64,000 nt of DNA, from the NCBI GenBank assembly GCA_963769665.1, contig CAVYMQ010000003.1, positions 1,116,001 to 1,180,000 on the forward strand, given 5' to 3'. How positions within the stretch are numbered: the stretch's first letter is position 1; each line of letters begins with the position of its first letter. The position numbers and the translations under genes were made by a program. A model generated the notes under the pieces. It was not told the DNA's origin. It did no database searches and saw only the letters and a program-made list of their open reading frames with translations. The stretch is from JACCTU01 sp963769665 (GTDB lineage Bacteria > Actinomycetota > Thermoleophilia > Gaiellales > Gaiellaceae). Below are positions 56,524-64,000 of this stretch, piece by piece.

Positions 56524-56679
56524 AGCGTACTGGGAGCGATTTATGGGTTTGAACCCGGAAACCCGGGGTAGGAGACCGGCATCGGGGAGGCGCCGGCTTT
56601 CTCGCCAGGGCTTGCCGGCAGCGCCGGTACCACGGGGTCGCGAGGATCGGGGTCCCCGGCGCCTCTCCGTCTCTACGAT
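56524..56679. other. Highly structured intergenic region between moaDE and the mutase
   Basis: No gene. It holds the minus-strand -10 of moaDE (TACGCT, 56529-56524), an inverted repeat GGGTT/AACCC (56545-56556), and a nested structure: GGGGAGGCGCCGG (56584-56596) pairs with CCGGCGCCTCTCC (56656-56668) over 13 bp with one G-T, enclosing CTCGC/GCGAG (56601-56605/56640-56644) and TGCCGGC/GCCGGTA (56613-56619/56623-56629). The mutase -10 box TACGAT (56674-56679) lies just after. May be a structured RNA or a DNA-level operator. Confidence 0.55.
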
Positions 56680-56685
56680 GGACCC

Positions 56686-58257
56686 GTGGCGGCCACCGAC
56701 TCGCGCGAGACCGACTCCGGGATCGAGGTCAAGCCGGTCTACACCGCCGACGACGTGGAGAGTGAGCTCGAGCTCCCCGGCGAGTACCCCTTCACCCGAG
56801 GCCCCTACCCGGACATGTACCGCGGTCGTCCGTGGACGATCCGCCAGTACGCAGGGTTCGGCTCGGCCGAGGAGACGAACGAGCGGTTCCGCTACCTGCT
56901 CGAGCGCGGCCAGACCGGCCTGAGCGTCGCCTTCGACCTGCCGACGCAGCTCGGCTACGACTCGGACGACCCGCGCGCGGAAGGCGAGGTCGGGCGCACC
57001 GGCGTCGCCATCGACTCGATCGCGGACCTGGAGCTGCTCTTCGCGGGCATCCCGCTCTCCGACGTCTCGACCTCGATGACGATCAACGCGCCCGCGTCGC
57101 TGCTGCTGCTGCTGTACGAACTCGTCGCCGAGGAGCAGGGCGTCGACCCGACGCAGCTGCGCGGGACGGTGCAGAACGACATCCTCAAGGAGTACTGCGC
57201 GCGCGGGAACTACATCTACCCACCGCGGCCCTCGATGCGGATCACCACCGATCTCTTCGCGTACTGCGCGGAGCGGATGCCGCGCTGGAACACGATCTCG
57301 ATCTCCGGGTACCACATCCGCGAGGCCGGCTCCACGGCCGCGCAAGAGCTCGCGTTCACGCTCGCGAACGGGATCGCCTACTGCCGGGCTGCAGTCGACG
57401 CGGGGCTCTCGCCCGACGACTTCGGCGAGCGGCTCTCGTTCTTCTTCAACGCGCACAACCACTTCTTCCAGGAGGTCGCGAAGTTCCGCGCGGCGCGGCG
57501 CCTGTGGGCCGAGATCATGCGCGACCAGTTCGGCGCGACGAACCCGCGCGCGCTCGCGCTCCGCTTCCACGCGCAGACCGGTGGCTCGTCGCTGACTGCG
57601 CAGCAGCCGGAGAACAACATCGTGCGCGTGGCGATCCAGGCTCTCTCGGCGGTCGCGGGCGGCGCCCAGTCGATTCACACGAACGGCTACGACGAGGCGC
57701 TCGCGCTGCCGTCGGAGCGCTCGGCGAAGATCGCACTGCGCACCCAGCAGCTTCTCGCCCACGAGGCCGGCGGCACCGACACCGCCGATCCGCTCGGAGG
57801 CGCGTACTTCATCGAGGCGCTCACCGACGAGCTCGAGGCAAAGGCGCGCGAGCTGATCGCGCGCGTCGACGAGCTGGGAGGCGCCGTCGCGGCCGTCGAG
57901 CAGGGCTTCGTCCAGGGCGAGATCGAGCAGTCCGCGTTTCGCTACCAGCAGGAGATCGAGCGCGGCGAACGCGTCATCGTCGGCGTCAACCACTACGTCG
58001 AGGAGGAGTCGGAGCCGATCGAGCTCTACCGCCTCGATCCAGCGGCGGAGCAGCGTCAGCTCGAGCGCACGGCGCGCGTGCGTGCGGAGCGAGACGCCGA
58101 GGAAGTCGAGCGTACGCTTGCCGAGGTGCGCAACGTCGCGCGCGGTACCGCGAACCTGTTGCCGCCGATGCGCGAGGCCCTCCGCGCCCGCGTCACGATC
58201 GGCGAGATCTCGAACGTCCTCCGCGAGGAGTTCGGGACGTTCGACGCGCAGCGCTGA
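56686..58257 (+). CDS. Methylmalonyl-CoA mutase, large (catalytic) subunit
   Basis: 523-aa acyl-CoA mutase barrel. PFTRGPYPDMYRGRPWTIRQ keeps the Tyr associated with methylmalonyl rather than isobutyryl substrates; SVAFDLPTQLGYDSDDP, SISGYHIREAGSTAAQEL and TGGSSLTAQQPENNIVRVA follow. There is no C-terminal B12-binding domain, so a separate small subunit must exist elsewhere. It isomerises methylmalonyl-CoA and succinyl-CoA. GTG at 56686 with TACGAT 6 nt upstream. Confidence 0.92.
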   Translation: MAATDSRETDSGIEVKPVYTADDVESELELPGEYPFTRGPYPDMYRGRPWTIRQYAGFGSAEETNERFRYLLERGQTGLSVAFDLPTQLGYDSDDPRAEGEVGRTGVAIDSIADLELLFAGIPLSDVSTSMTINAPASLLLLLYELVAEEQGVDPTQLRGTVQNDILKEYCARGNYIYPPRPSMRITTDLFAYCAERMPRWNTISISGYHIREAGSTAAQELAFTLANGIAYCRAAVDAGLSPDDFGERLSFFFNAHNHFFQEVAKFRAARRLWAEIMRDQFGATNPRALALRFHAQTGGSSLTAQQPENNIVRVAIQALSAVAGGAQSIHTNGYDEALALPSERSAKIALRTQQLLAHEAGGTDTADPLGGAYFIEALTDELEAKARELIARVDELGGAVAAVEQGFVQGEIEQSAFRYQQEIERGERVIVGVNHYVEEESEPIELYRLDPAAEQRQLERTARVRAERDAEEVERTLAEVRNVARGTANLLPPMREALRARVTIGEISNVLREEFGTFDAQR

Positions 58258-58258
58258 C

Positions 58259-59044
58259 TCAGGCCGAGGCGCCCGAGTAGCGGCGCAGCCCGAAGCGCCA
58301 CCACCAGCGCGTGAACGCGAAGAGCGCCGCCGAGAAGCCGAGCGCGAGCGCGACGGTCGACCAGTCGAGCCGCGACGTCACCGCCTCGGCGGGCACGGTG
58401 ATCGCGAACGCGATCGGCACGAGGAACGTGACCCCGAACCGCAGCCACCCGGGGTAGATCGAGGTCGGGAAACGCCCCGTCTGGTAGACGCCGTCGAAGA
58501 GCTCGATGATGCTCCACGTGTTCACGATCCAGAAGGCACCGGTCGTGATGCAGAGCCAGAAGCAGTAGATCGTGAGCGCGCCGACCACGAGCATCGCGGC
58601 GAACAGCGCTGCGTCCCCGACGTCGACGCTCCGCTCGAGCCCGCTGACGCCGTAACCGAGCACGATCGCACCCGAGAGGACGTCGACCGCTCGCCAGATG
58701 CGCACCTCGCGGACGCTGACGAGGACCTGCGAGTCCTCCGGCTTGGTCAGGGCGAAGTCGAGCTTACCCTCGCGAACCTCTTCCATCACGCGCTCCATGT
58801 TCGGCTGGATGCTCATCCGGATCACGCCGCCGAGCAGGATCTGGATGCCCATCACGACGAGCAGCTCCGGCTCGCTCCAGCCGTTCAGCTCGGTCGTGTG
58901 CGAGTAGACGAGCTTCAGCACGACGACGGCCGTTCCGGCTGCGACCGCCGACTGCAGCAGCTGGATGAAGAAGTTCGCGCGGTACTGCAGCTCGGTCAGC
59001 GACCCGAGCTTGAAGAAGAGCCAGCCCAGCCGCGCCGCGCGCAT
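58259..59044 (-). CDS. ABC-2 type permease (DUF990-like), subunit 2
   Basis: 261 aa with about six transmembrane segments. Starts MRAARLGWLFFKLGSLTELQ, a pattern shared with the preceding permease, and contains MRMSIQPNMERVMEEVREGKLD-type text (IRMSIQPNMERVMEE, VREGKLDFALTKPED). ATG overlaps the neighbour's stop by one base (TGATG). With the next two genes it forms an exporter of unknown substrate. Stop lies 1 bp from the convergent mutase stop. Confidence 0.82.
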   Translation of the reverse strand: MRAARLGWLFFKLGSLTELQYRANFFIQLLQSAVAAGTAVVVLKLVYSHTTELNGWSEPELLVVMGIQILLGGVIRMSIQPNMERVMEEVREGKLDFALTKPEDSQVLVSVREVRIWRAVDVLSGAIVLGYGVSGLERSVDVGDAALFAAMLVVGALTIYCFWLCITTGAFWIVNTWSIIELFDGVYQTGRFPTSIYPGWLRFGVTFLVPIAFAITVPAEAVTSRLDWSTVALALGFSAALFAFTRWWWRFGLRRYSGASA

Positions 59045-59868
59045 CAGTTGCCGACCGCCGAGTAGCGCCGTACCGCGAAGCGCCAGATGAAGAGCGTCAG
59101 GCCGGTGAGCGCAACGACCCAGAACGCCTGCATGGCGAGCCCGCGGAGCAGCTCGGTCGTCGAGAGATCGCCGACGAGCGACTCGATCGGGAAGTAGAAC
59201 GACCACTGGAACGGCAGGAAGGCGGCGATGTCCTGCGCCCAGTCCGGCATCAACGGCATCGGCACGAGTCGCCCGGAGAGCAGCAGCTCAGCAGCGATGA
59301 AGAGCTCGAAGATCGCGCTGACGCGCGTCGTCCAGAACGTGACCATTCCCAGCATGGACATGAACATCGTTCGGATCAGGTACGCGCCCCAGATCGCGAA
59401 GAAGAAGACGACGCACTCGAGCAAGGTGGGAGCGAGCACGGGGTCGAACGCGAGCCAGAGGACCGCGGCAACCGGTAGCCACAGCAAGATCACGACCGGC
59501 TTCATGCCTGCGAAACCCGCGAGGTCGTCGTGGAGCGGGTGGATGGGTCGAAGCAGCGCCGCTGAGAGCTCGCCCTGGCGGATCCGCCACTCCCAGCCGT
59601 ACGGGGTGAAGACGATGTTCATGTTGCGGACGAGCGTCCAGACGATGTAGTACGCGGCGAACTCGCCGGTCGTGATCCCCGCCACGGAGCCACCCTGCTG
59701 CTCGGCGATCGTCGTCCAGACGACGAGGTAGACGATCGGCTCGGCGAGCATCCCGATCATCCAGAAGTAGGTGGCCGCCCGGTACTGGAACTCGCCCTGA
59801 ATCTGCGTTCGCCCGCGGGTGACGTAGAAGTCGAACATCGAGCGAACCGCGCCGACCTTGCCGTTCAC
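59044..59868 (-). CDS. ABC-2 type permease (DUF990-like), subunit 1
   Basis: 274 aa, about six transmembrane segments; FDFYVTRGRTQIQGEFQYRA at the N-terminus and WEWRIRQGELSAALLRPIHP in the first cytoplasmic loop parallel the neighbouring permease (REGKLDFALTKP), indicating duplicated subunits. GTG at 59868 overlaps the ATPase stop (GTGA). Frame continues upstream but overlaps the ATPase gene. Confidence 0.82.
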   Translation of the reverse strand: MNGKVGAVRSMFDFYVTRGRTQIQGEFQYRAATYFWMIGMLAEPIVYLVVWTTIAEQQGGSVAGITTGEFAAYYIVWTLVRNMNIVFTPYGWEWRIRQGELSAALLRPIHPLHDDLAGFAGMKPVVILLWLPVAAVLWLAFDPVLAPTLLECVVFFFAIWGAYLIRTMFMSMLGMVTFWTTRVSAIFELFIAAELLLSGRLVPMPLMPDWAQDIAAFLPFQWSFYFPIESLVGDLSTTELLRGLAMQAFWVVALTGLTLFIWRFAVRRYSAVGN

Positions 59869-60839
59869 GGGCGCTCCTGCGCGAAGACGAGCTCGATCAC
59901 GTCCTCGATCGGCGGGTCCTCGACCGTGAGGTCGACGATGTCGCGCTCCGCGAGCAGCCGCGCGGTCACGCGCGCCGTGTCCGCGCGTGGCACGCGGAGC
60001 TTCACGCGACCCTCGTCGCTCTCGACGACGTCGCCGTACGCCGAGAGATCGGCCCCACCGTCCTCGAGCTCGACGTCGATCGTCTTCCAGGCGGCAAGGT
60101 CGTCGCCGAGCCGCGCCAGCTCCCCGTCGAAGAGGATCTGTCCGTGGTGGATGACGATCACGCGCTTGCAGAGCGCCTCGACGTCGGCCATGTAGTGGCT
60201 CGTCAGCAGCACCGTCGCCTCGTAGCGCCGGTTGTACTCCGCGATGAACGAGCGGATGCGCTTCTGCATCGTCACGTCGAGTCCGATCGTCGGCTCGTCG
60301 AGGAACAGCACCTGGGGGCGGTGCAGCAACGAGCCGACGACTTCCACCTTCATCCGTTCGCCGAGCGAGAGGTTCCGCACCGGCTTCCGCACGAGGTCGC
60401 CGACGTCGAGCAGCTCGATCAGCTCGTCGCGAAGCGGTGTGAAGTCGTTCCGCGGGACCCGGTAGATCGCACGGTTCAGCTCGAACGAGTCGAGCGCGGG
60501 CAGGTCCCACTGCAGCTGGTTGCGGTTCCCCATCACGAGCGTGATCCGGCTGAGGAACTCGCGCTCGCGCTTCGACGGGATGTGGCCGAGCACCCTCGCC
60601 TCGCCGGAAGTGGGGTAGAGCAGCCCGGAGAGCATCTTCAGCGATGTCGTCTTCCCGGCGCCGTTCGGGCCGAGAAAGCCCACGACCTCCCCCGCGCCGA
60701 TGTCGAAGGAGATCGCCTCGACGGCCTTCACCTCCCGGTGACGTCGCTTGACGAGCGCCTTGACGGACGCGCGGAGCCCAGCCTCCCGCTCGGGGACGAC
60801 GAAGGTCTTGGTCAGCGAGTCGACGTGGACGACTGACAC
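59865..60839 (-). CDS. ABC transporter ATPase of an ABC-2 exporter
   Basis: 324 aa. Walker A GFLGPNGAGKTTSLKML, signature LSLGERMKVEVVGSL, Walker B VLFLDEPTIGLDV; the C-terminal extension (ERDIVDLTVEDPPIEDVIELVF) is typical of drug/lipid exporters. Partners with the two DUF990-type permeases downstream. GTG at 60839 with TAGCGT 8 nt upstream, no Shine-Dalgarno. Confidence 0.9.
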   Translation of the reverse strand: MSVVHVDSLTKTFVVPEREAGLRASVKALVKRRHREVKAVEAISFDIGAGEVVGFLGPNGAGKTTSLKMLSGLLYPTSGEARVLGHIPSKREREFLSRITLVMGNRNQLQWDLPALDSFELNRAIYRVPRNDFTPLRDELIELLDVGDLVRKPVRNLSLGERMKVEVVGSLLHRPQVLFLDEPTIGLDVTMQKRIRSFIAEYNRRYEATVLLTSHYMADVEALCKRVIVIHHGQILFDGELARLGDDLAAWKTIDVELEDGGADLSAYGDVVESDEGRVKLRVPRADTARVTARLLAERDIVDLTVEDPPIEDVIELVFAQERP

Positions 60840-60847
60840 GACCGGGG

Positions 60848-60857
60848 ACGCTAGCGT
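60848..60857. promoter_or_regulatory. Palindromic shared -10 element of two divergent leaderless genes
   Basis: ACGCTAGCGT is a perfect 10-bp palindrome. On each strand it supplies a TAGCGT box located exactly 8 nt before a GTG start (60839 on the minus strand, 60866 on the plus strand). The whole divergent gap is 26 bp. Confidence 0.6.
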
Positions 60858-60865
60858 CTCGCCCG

Positions 60866-61852
60866 GTGCGCATCCTCCTCGTCTCGCAGATGTACCCCGG
60901 GCCGGCCGACCCCGACCTCGGCGTCTTCGTCGCGCAGCTGGAGCGCGCGCTTGCAGAGCGGGGGCACCAGATCGACCGCGCCGTGCTCGACCGCCGAGCG
61001 GGCGGGAAGCTGCGATACCTCGAGCTGGCGCGCGCCGCCCGCCGCGCCCCGCGGCCCGACGTCGTCTACGCGCACTTCCTCGTCCCCGCCGGGCTGATCG
61101 CTGCGCTCGCGCAGCGCGCGCCGCTCGTCGTGACGGCTCACGGCCGCGACGTGCGCAATGTCGGGGCGATCCCCGGCGTCGCCGCCGCGACCCGCTTCAC
61201 CGTGCGTCGCGCGACGACCGTGATCGCCGTCTCCGACTACCTACGACGCGAGCTCGAGGCGAAGGTGCCGGACGCGCGCGGCAAGACCGAGGTCGTCGAC
61301 TCCGGCGTCGACCTCGAGCGCTTCCCGGTCCTGCCGGCGCCCGACCGCATACCGGCGTTCGTGTGCATCGGCTCGCTCATCGAGCGCAAGAACGTCGTTC
61401 GCCTGGTGCGCGCGTTCGAGCGCTTCGGGGAGGGCGAGTTGACCTTCGTCGGCGACGGCCCGCTCCGCGCGCAACTCGAGGGACGCGAGCACGTGCACGT
61501 CGTCGGACGCGTGCCGCACGACGAGATCCCGACGTACCTCGCCCGCGCGAGCGTCGTCTGCCAGCCGAGCCTGCTCGAGCCGCTCGGTCAGTCGCTGCTC
61601 GAGGGGATGGCGACCGGCCGCTCGGTCGTCGCGACTCGGGTCGGCGGCCCGCCCGAGTTCGTCCCGGTGGGCGCCGGCGTCCTCGTCGACCCGCTCGACG
61701 AGGAGTCGATCGCGGACGGGCTCGCGCAGGCCGCAGCCCTCCCGATCCCCAACCCGACCGCCCGCGAGGCGGCCGAGGCGCACGACCTCAAGCTTCAGGC
61801 GAGCCGGGTGGAGGCGATCCTGGAGCGAGCCGCTCGAGGTCGGCAAGCCTGA
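60866..61852 (+). CDS. Glycosyltransferase family 4
   Basis: 328 aa, GT-B fold. N-terminal VSQMYPGPADPDLGVFVAQLE and TAHGRDVRN (acceptor side); C-terminal CIGSLIERKN, TFVGDGPL and the nucleotide-sugar motif EPLGQSLLEGMATG with its two Glu residues. Transfers a sugar to a lipid, glycan or small-molecule acceptor; cannot be told which. Divergent from an ABC exporter, perhaps acting in the same envelope-glycan route. Last 65 bp overlap an opposite-strand gene. Confidence 0.88.
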   Translation: MRILLVSQMYPGPADPDLGVFVAQLERALAERGHQIDRAVLDRRAGGKLRYLELARAARRAPRPDVVYAHFLVPAGLIAALAQRAPLVVTAHGRDVRNVGAIPGVAAATRFTVRRATTVIAVSDYLRRELEAKVPDARGKTEVVDSGVDLERFPVLPAPDRIPAFVCIGSLIERKNVVRLVRAFERFGEGELTFVGDGPLRAQLEGREHVHVVGRVPHDEIPTYLARASVVCQPSLLEPLGQSLLEGMATGRSVVATRVGGPPEFVPVGAGVLVDPLDEESIADGLAQAAALPIPNPTAREAAEAHDLKLQASRVEAILERAARGRQA

Positions 61853-62018
61853 TCTCGACCAGGGGCCGGATCGAGTCCTCGAGCCCCGCCTCGCGCGCGA
61901 CCTCGAGCGCCTGCTCGTAGCTCTGCCGCACTTTCGCCGGGTCGACGCCCTGTTTCAGCCGGTTGTCGCCCGTGACGAGGTGCTTGTGGATCCGCTCGCG
62001 CGCCTCCTCGGGCTTCAC
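61788..62018 (-). CDS. Small helical protein of unknown function, 76 aa
   Basis: Not recognised. KPEEARERIHKHLVTGDNRL, PAKVRQSYEQALEVAREAG and LEDSIRPLVEIRLADLERL suggest three amphipathic helices, slightly TPR-like. GTG at 62018 is chosen since TACGCT ends 6 nt upstream; earlier frames to 62075 are not needed. It overlaps the glycosyltransferase 3' end by 65 bp in antisense and is divergent from the response regulator. Confidence 0.6.
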   Translation of the reverse strand: MKPEEARERIHKHLVTGDNRLKQGVDPAKVRQSYEQALEVAREAGLEDSIRPLVEIRLADLERLAPGSPPPGSPEA

Positions 62019-62052
62019 TTTCGGAGCGTAACAGTGCACATTGCGGAGAGCA

Positions 62053-62424
62053 GTGCCCGGGGTCAGCGTCCTCATCGCCGACGACCATCGTCTGTTCGCC
62101 GAAGCCCTCGAGGCGATCCTCGCGGGCGAGGAACGGATCGAGGTCGTCGCTTACGCCCGCGACGGGCGCGAGGCGGTCGAGCTCTGGCAGCAGCACCGGC
62201 CCGACCTGACCCTGATGGACATCGCGATGCCGGTGCTCGACGGGCTGGGCGCCACCCGGGCGATCCGCAAGCTCGACGAGACCGCCTGCATCCTGATGCT
62301 CACCGGCTCGAACGCGCGGGACGACGTGGACAAGGCCCGGAAGGCGGGCGCCGCCGGCTACGTGACGAAGGACCGCATCGCCGCGGAGCTGATCGACGCC
62401 ATCCTCGAAGTGGCGGGCCGCTAG
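62053..62424 (+). CDS. Single-domain response regulator (receiver)
   Basis: 123 aa CheY-like receiver with no output domain. Acidic pocket Asp10-Asp11 (LIADDH), phosphorylated Asp56 in LTLMDIAMP, Thr84 in LMLTGS and Lys106 in YVTKD are all conserved. GTG at 62053 has GGAGAG 4 nt upstream. No histidine kinase is nearby. It is followed by secG 16 bp downstream. Confidence 0.88.
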   Translation: MPGVSVLIADDHRLFAEALEAILAGEERIEVVAYARDGREAVELWQQHRPDLTLMDIAMPVLDGLGATRAIRKLDETACILMLTGSNARDDVDKARKAGAAGYVTKDRIAAELIDAILEVAGR

Positions 62425-62440
62425 CTACCATTCCCGCGCC

Positions 62441-62659
62441 ATGGTCGGCGTCTTCGCAGCGATCCACGTTCTCATCAGCTTCGGCCTCGTCGTGCTGGTC
62501 CTCATGCACTCCGGGCGCGACGCGGGCATGGGCGGGATGGGCTTCACGCCGCAGTCCCAGGGCGGGACGCACATCGTCGAGCGGAACCTGACCCGGCTCA
62601 CGGTCTTCGTGTCGGTGCTCTTCGCCGCCAACACGATCGTGCTCTGGCACCTGCTGTAG
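62441..62659 (+). CDS. secG: Protein translocase subunit SecG
   Basis: 72 aa, two transmembrane segments (IHVLISFGLVVLVLMH and TVFVSVLFAANTIVLW) separated by the Gly-rich loop GRDAGMGGMGFTPQSQGG, typical of SecG. Part of the SecYEG channel. ATG with TACCAT 9 nt upstream. Confidence 0.92.
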   Translation: MVGVFAAIHVLISFGLVVLVLMHSGRDAGMGGMGFTPQSQGGTHIVERNLTRLTVFVSVLFAANTIVLWHLL

Positions 62660-62668
62660 TCGAGGCGC

Positions 62669-62707
62669 AAGTCGCGAATCCGCTTCGCGGCGCGGCCGCG
62701 GCGACTT
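62669..62707 (+). terminator. Probable terminator between secG and the PmbA/TldD-family gene
   Basis: AAGTCGC (62669-62675) and GCGACTT (62701-62707) enclose a GC-rich loop with a further CCGC/GCGG hairpin; followed on the plus strand by CCCATCTTTGTCTT. It lies between convergent genes in the 66-bp gap and may terminate secG. Confidence 0.5.
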
Positions 62708-62725
62708 CCCATCTTTGTCTTGGCG

Positions 62726-64000
62726 CTACAGACCAGGCTCGGAACCGACGCCGGTGATGTTGAACCGGGCGGTCGCGATCGCCGGGACGAGCGCGCCGAT
62801 CGGGTAGCGCTCGCCGTAGAAGTCGCTGCTGTTCACGAGCTGCTGCTCGCGACCGAGGCCGGGGACGTCCTCGAGCATCTGGGGCACGGAGACGGTGAAG
62901 CGCAGGTTGACGAGCGGCTCGGCGATCTTGCCGTCGCGGATCCGGAACGTCCCGTCCCGCGTCATGCCGGTGATCACGCCTTCGCGGGGGTCGACGATCC
63001 CTAGGTAGTGGAGGCGCGTCACGTAGATCCCGTCGCCGACGAGCTCGCAGAGCTCCTCGACCGAGTCGACCTCGCCGCCGTCGACGGTGAGCGCGAACGT
63101 GAGCGGCCCGTACTGCCGATAGACCGGCGGCGGTGCGTGGCCCGTCGTCTCGTGGCCGTCGCCGGCGCGGGCCGCGGTCGTGCGGTCCCAGACGACGCCG
63201 CGCGCGACGCCGTTCTCGATCAGCTGCACGCGCTGCTTCGGCACGCCTTCGAAGTCGAAGCGCTTCGGGAGGCCGCGCGGATCGAGCGCGTCGTCGGCGA
63301 TCGTCACCTTCTCGTCCACGATCTTCTCGCCGAGCCGGCCGGCGAGGTACGAGCGCTCCTCGAGCAGACCGTTCGCGCCGAACGCGTCGTAGCCGAAGTA
63401 GTTGATCAGGTCGGCGAACGCGTACGGCTCGAGCACCGCACGGTACGGCGCCGGTTCGATCGTCTTCGCGCCGCGCGTCCGCGCAGCCTTCTGGGCGGCC
63501 TCGCGTCCGACGGCAGCAGGGTCGACGCCGTCCAAGGACCAGCTCGTCTGCGTCGCGTAGCCCGACGCGCCGTCGTCCGCCGAGACGACGAGCGTCGTGA
63601 CGTCGGTCATCGACTGGTGCGCTTCGACACCGGCCGACGAGACGATCGCGAGGTCCGTCACGCCGCTCGTGAAGAACCCGAACTGCCCGGTGGTGGTCGA
63701 CGCGTCGATCGCCGCGCGCGCGAGTCGTGCCTGATCCTCCGGCCCGATCGCAGCGACGGCCTCGTCGAAGCCTTCGACCTCGGGTAACGGCAGCGAACTC
63801 GGTAGGCCGGGGAAGCCTTCCTCCGCGACCGCGCTGTCGGCGGCCTCGGCGGCGCGTTGCGCCAGCAGCTTGAGCCCGTCGTCGTCGAGCCGGTTCGTCG
63901 AGGAGGTGCCGATCTTGCCGTCACGGATCACGCGCAGCGTGACCACGCAGTTCTCGATCAGCGTCGGCTGATGCACCTCCGAGGATGCGAACCGCGCCAG
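62726..64000 (-). CDS. TldD/PmbA-family metalloprotease-like protein (5' end beyond the window)
   Basis: The visible 424 residues run from LARFASSEVHQPTLIENCVV to the stop. GVITGMTRDGTFRIRDGKI, RFDFEGVPKQRVQLIENGV and HETTGHAPPP fit TldE/PmbA, the non-catalytic partner that lacks HExxH and works with TldD in processing peptides. The frame is open through position 64000, and the family N-terminus normally continues, so I treat it as incomplete at its 5' end. Confidence 0.88.
   Translation of the reverse strand: MARFASSEVHQPTLIENCVVTLRVIRDGKIGTSSTNRLDDDGLKLLAQRAAEAADSAVAEEGFPGLPSSLPLPEVEGFDEAVAAIGPEDQARLARAAIDASTTTGQFGFFTSGVTDLAIVSSAGVEAHQSMTDVTTLVVSADDGASGYATQTSWSLDGVDPAAVGREAAQKAARTRGAKTIEPAPYRAVLEPYAFADLINYFGYDAFGANGLLEERSYLAGRLGEKIVDEKVTIADDALDPRGLPKRFDFEGVPKQRVQLIENGVARGVVWDRTTAARAGDGHETTGHAPPPVYRQYGPLTFALTVDGGEVDSVEELCELVGDGIYVTRLHYLGIVDPREGVITGMTRDGTFRIRDGKIAEPLVNLRFTVSVPQMLEDVPGLGREQQLVNSSDFYGERYPIGALVPAIATARFNITGVGSEPGL

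Noticed and set aside
56571..56580. Cobalamin riboswitch upstream of methylmalonyl-CoA mutase (GGAGACCGGC resembles the B12 box core)
   Set aside because: The conserved GCCACTG and other aptamer segments that should lie 5' of the box are not present; that sequence is the antisense of moaDE. The mutase also seems to have a leaderless promoter after this region.

Overview
The window is very GC-rich, densely packed bacterial chromosome with no mobile elements, rRNA or CRISPR arrays. Gene content points to a high-GC Actinomycetota. The order rpsF-ssb-rpsR-rplI-dnaB followed by purA is typical of that phylum, as is the GlgE/TreS/maltokinase/GlgB alpha-glucan route and a MoaD-MoaE fusion like mycobacterial MoaX. 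GTG and TTG starts are frequent, and many first genes have a TAnnnT box 6-8 nt before the start codon and no Shine-Dalgarno, i.e. leaderless mRNAs. I suspect a Thermoleophilia-like lineage (Gaiellales/Solirubrobacterales), but that is inference.

Layout. (1) 1-11.7 kb: polyamine uptake and catabolism. A minus-strand operon runs gabT-like aminotransferase, potA, potD, potB, potC, aldehyde dehydrogenase and the start of a second transporter ATPase. A divergent PucR-type regulator, an exported flavin amine oxidase and a DAO-type oxidase (PuuB-like) flank it. (2) 11.7-23.6 kb: dinB, a small unknown gene, then a long minus-strand housekeeping block: rpsF-ssb-rpsR-rplI-dnaB-(Cys/His mini-protein)-purA and purD-purE-GNAT-purB-purC-purS-purQ. 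(3) 23.7-27.2 kb: small membrane and Pro/Ala-rich proteins, two very small ORFs, a cell-wall amidase and malQ. (4) 27.2-39.6 kb: alpha-glucan and trehalose operon glgE-treS-mak-glgB-treZ-treX-treY, almost every junction overlapping, divergent from malQ. (5) 39.6-51.7 kb: HisC-like aminotransferase, selenocysteine tRNA, VOC protein, HhH DNA glycosylase, a GMC oxidase-HyuA-HyuB operon, MOSC protein, nitrilase and selA-selB. (6) 51.7-64 kb: VanW-family protein, LOG protein, M50 protease, MoaD-MoaE fusion, methylmalonyl-CoA mutase large subunit, an ABC-2 exporter, GT4 glycosyltransferase, single-domain response regulator, secG and a TldD/PmbA-family protein running off the end.

How genes work together. 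Polyamines imported by PotABCD can be oxidised and transaminated to GABA/succinate-type intermediates. Glycogen and trehalose are interconverted by two routes encoded side by side: TreS-maltokinase-GlgE-GlgB builds glucan from trehalose, and TreX-TreY-TreZ releases trehalose from glucan. selA, selB and the UCA tRNA give most of a selenocysteine insertion system, although no selenoprotein or selD was recognised here. Almost all convergent gene pairs abut or overlap at their stop codons, so little sequence is left for terminators. No stretch above about 230 bp lacks a gene; the two longest gene-free gaps (28967-29194 and 56517-56685) both hold strong inverted repeats.
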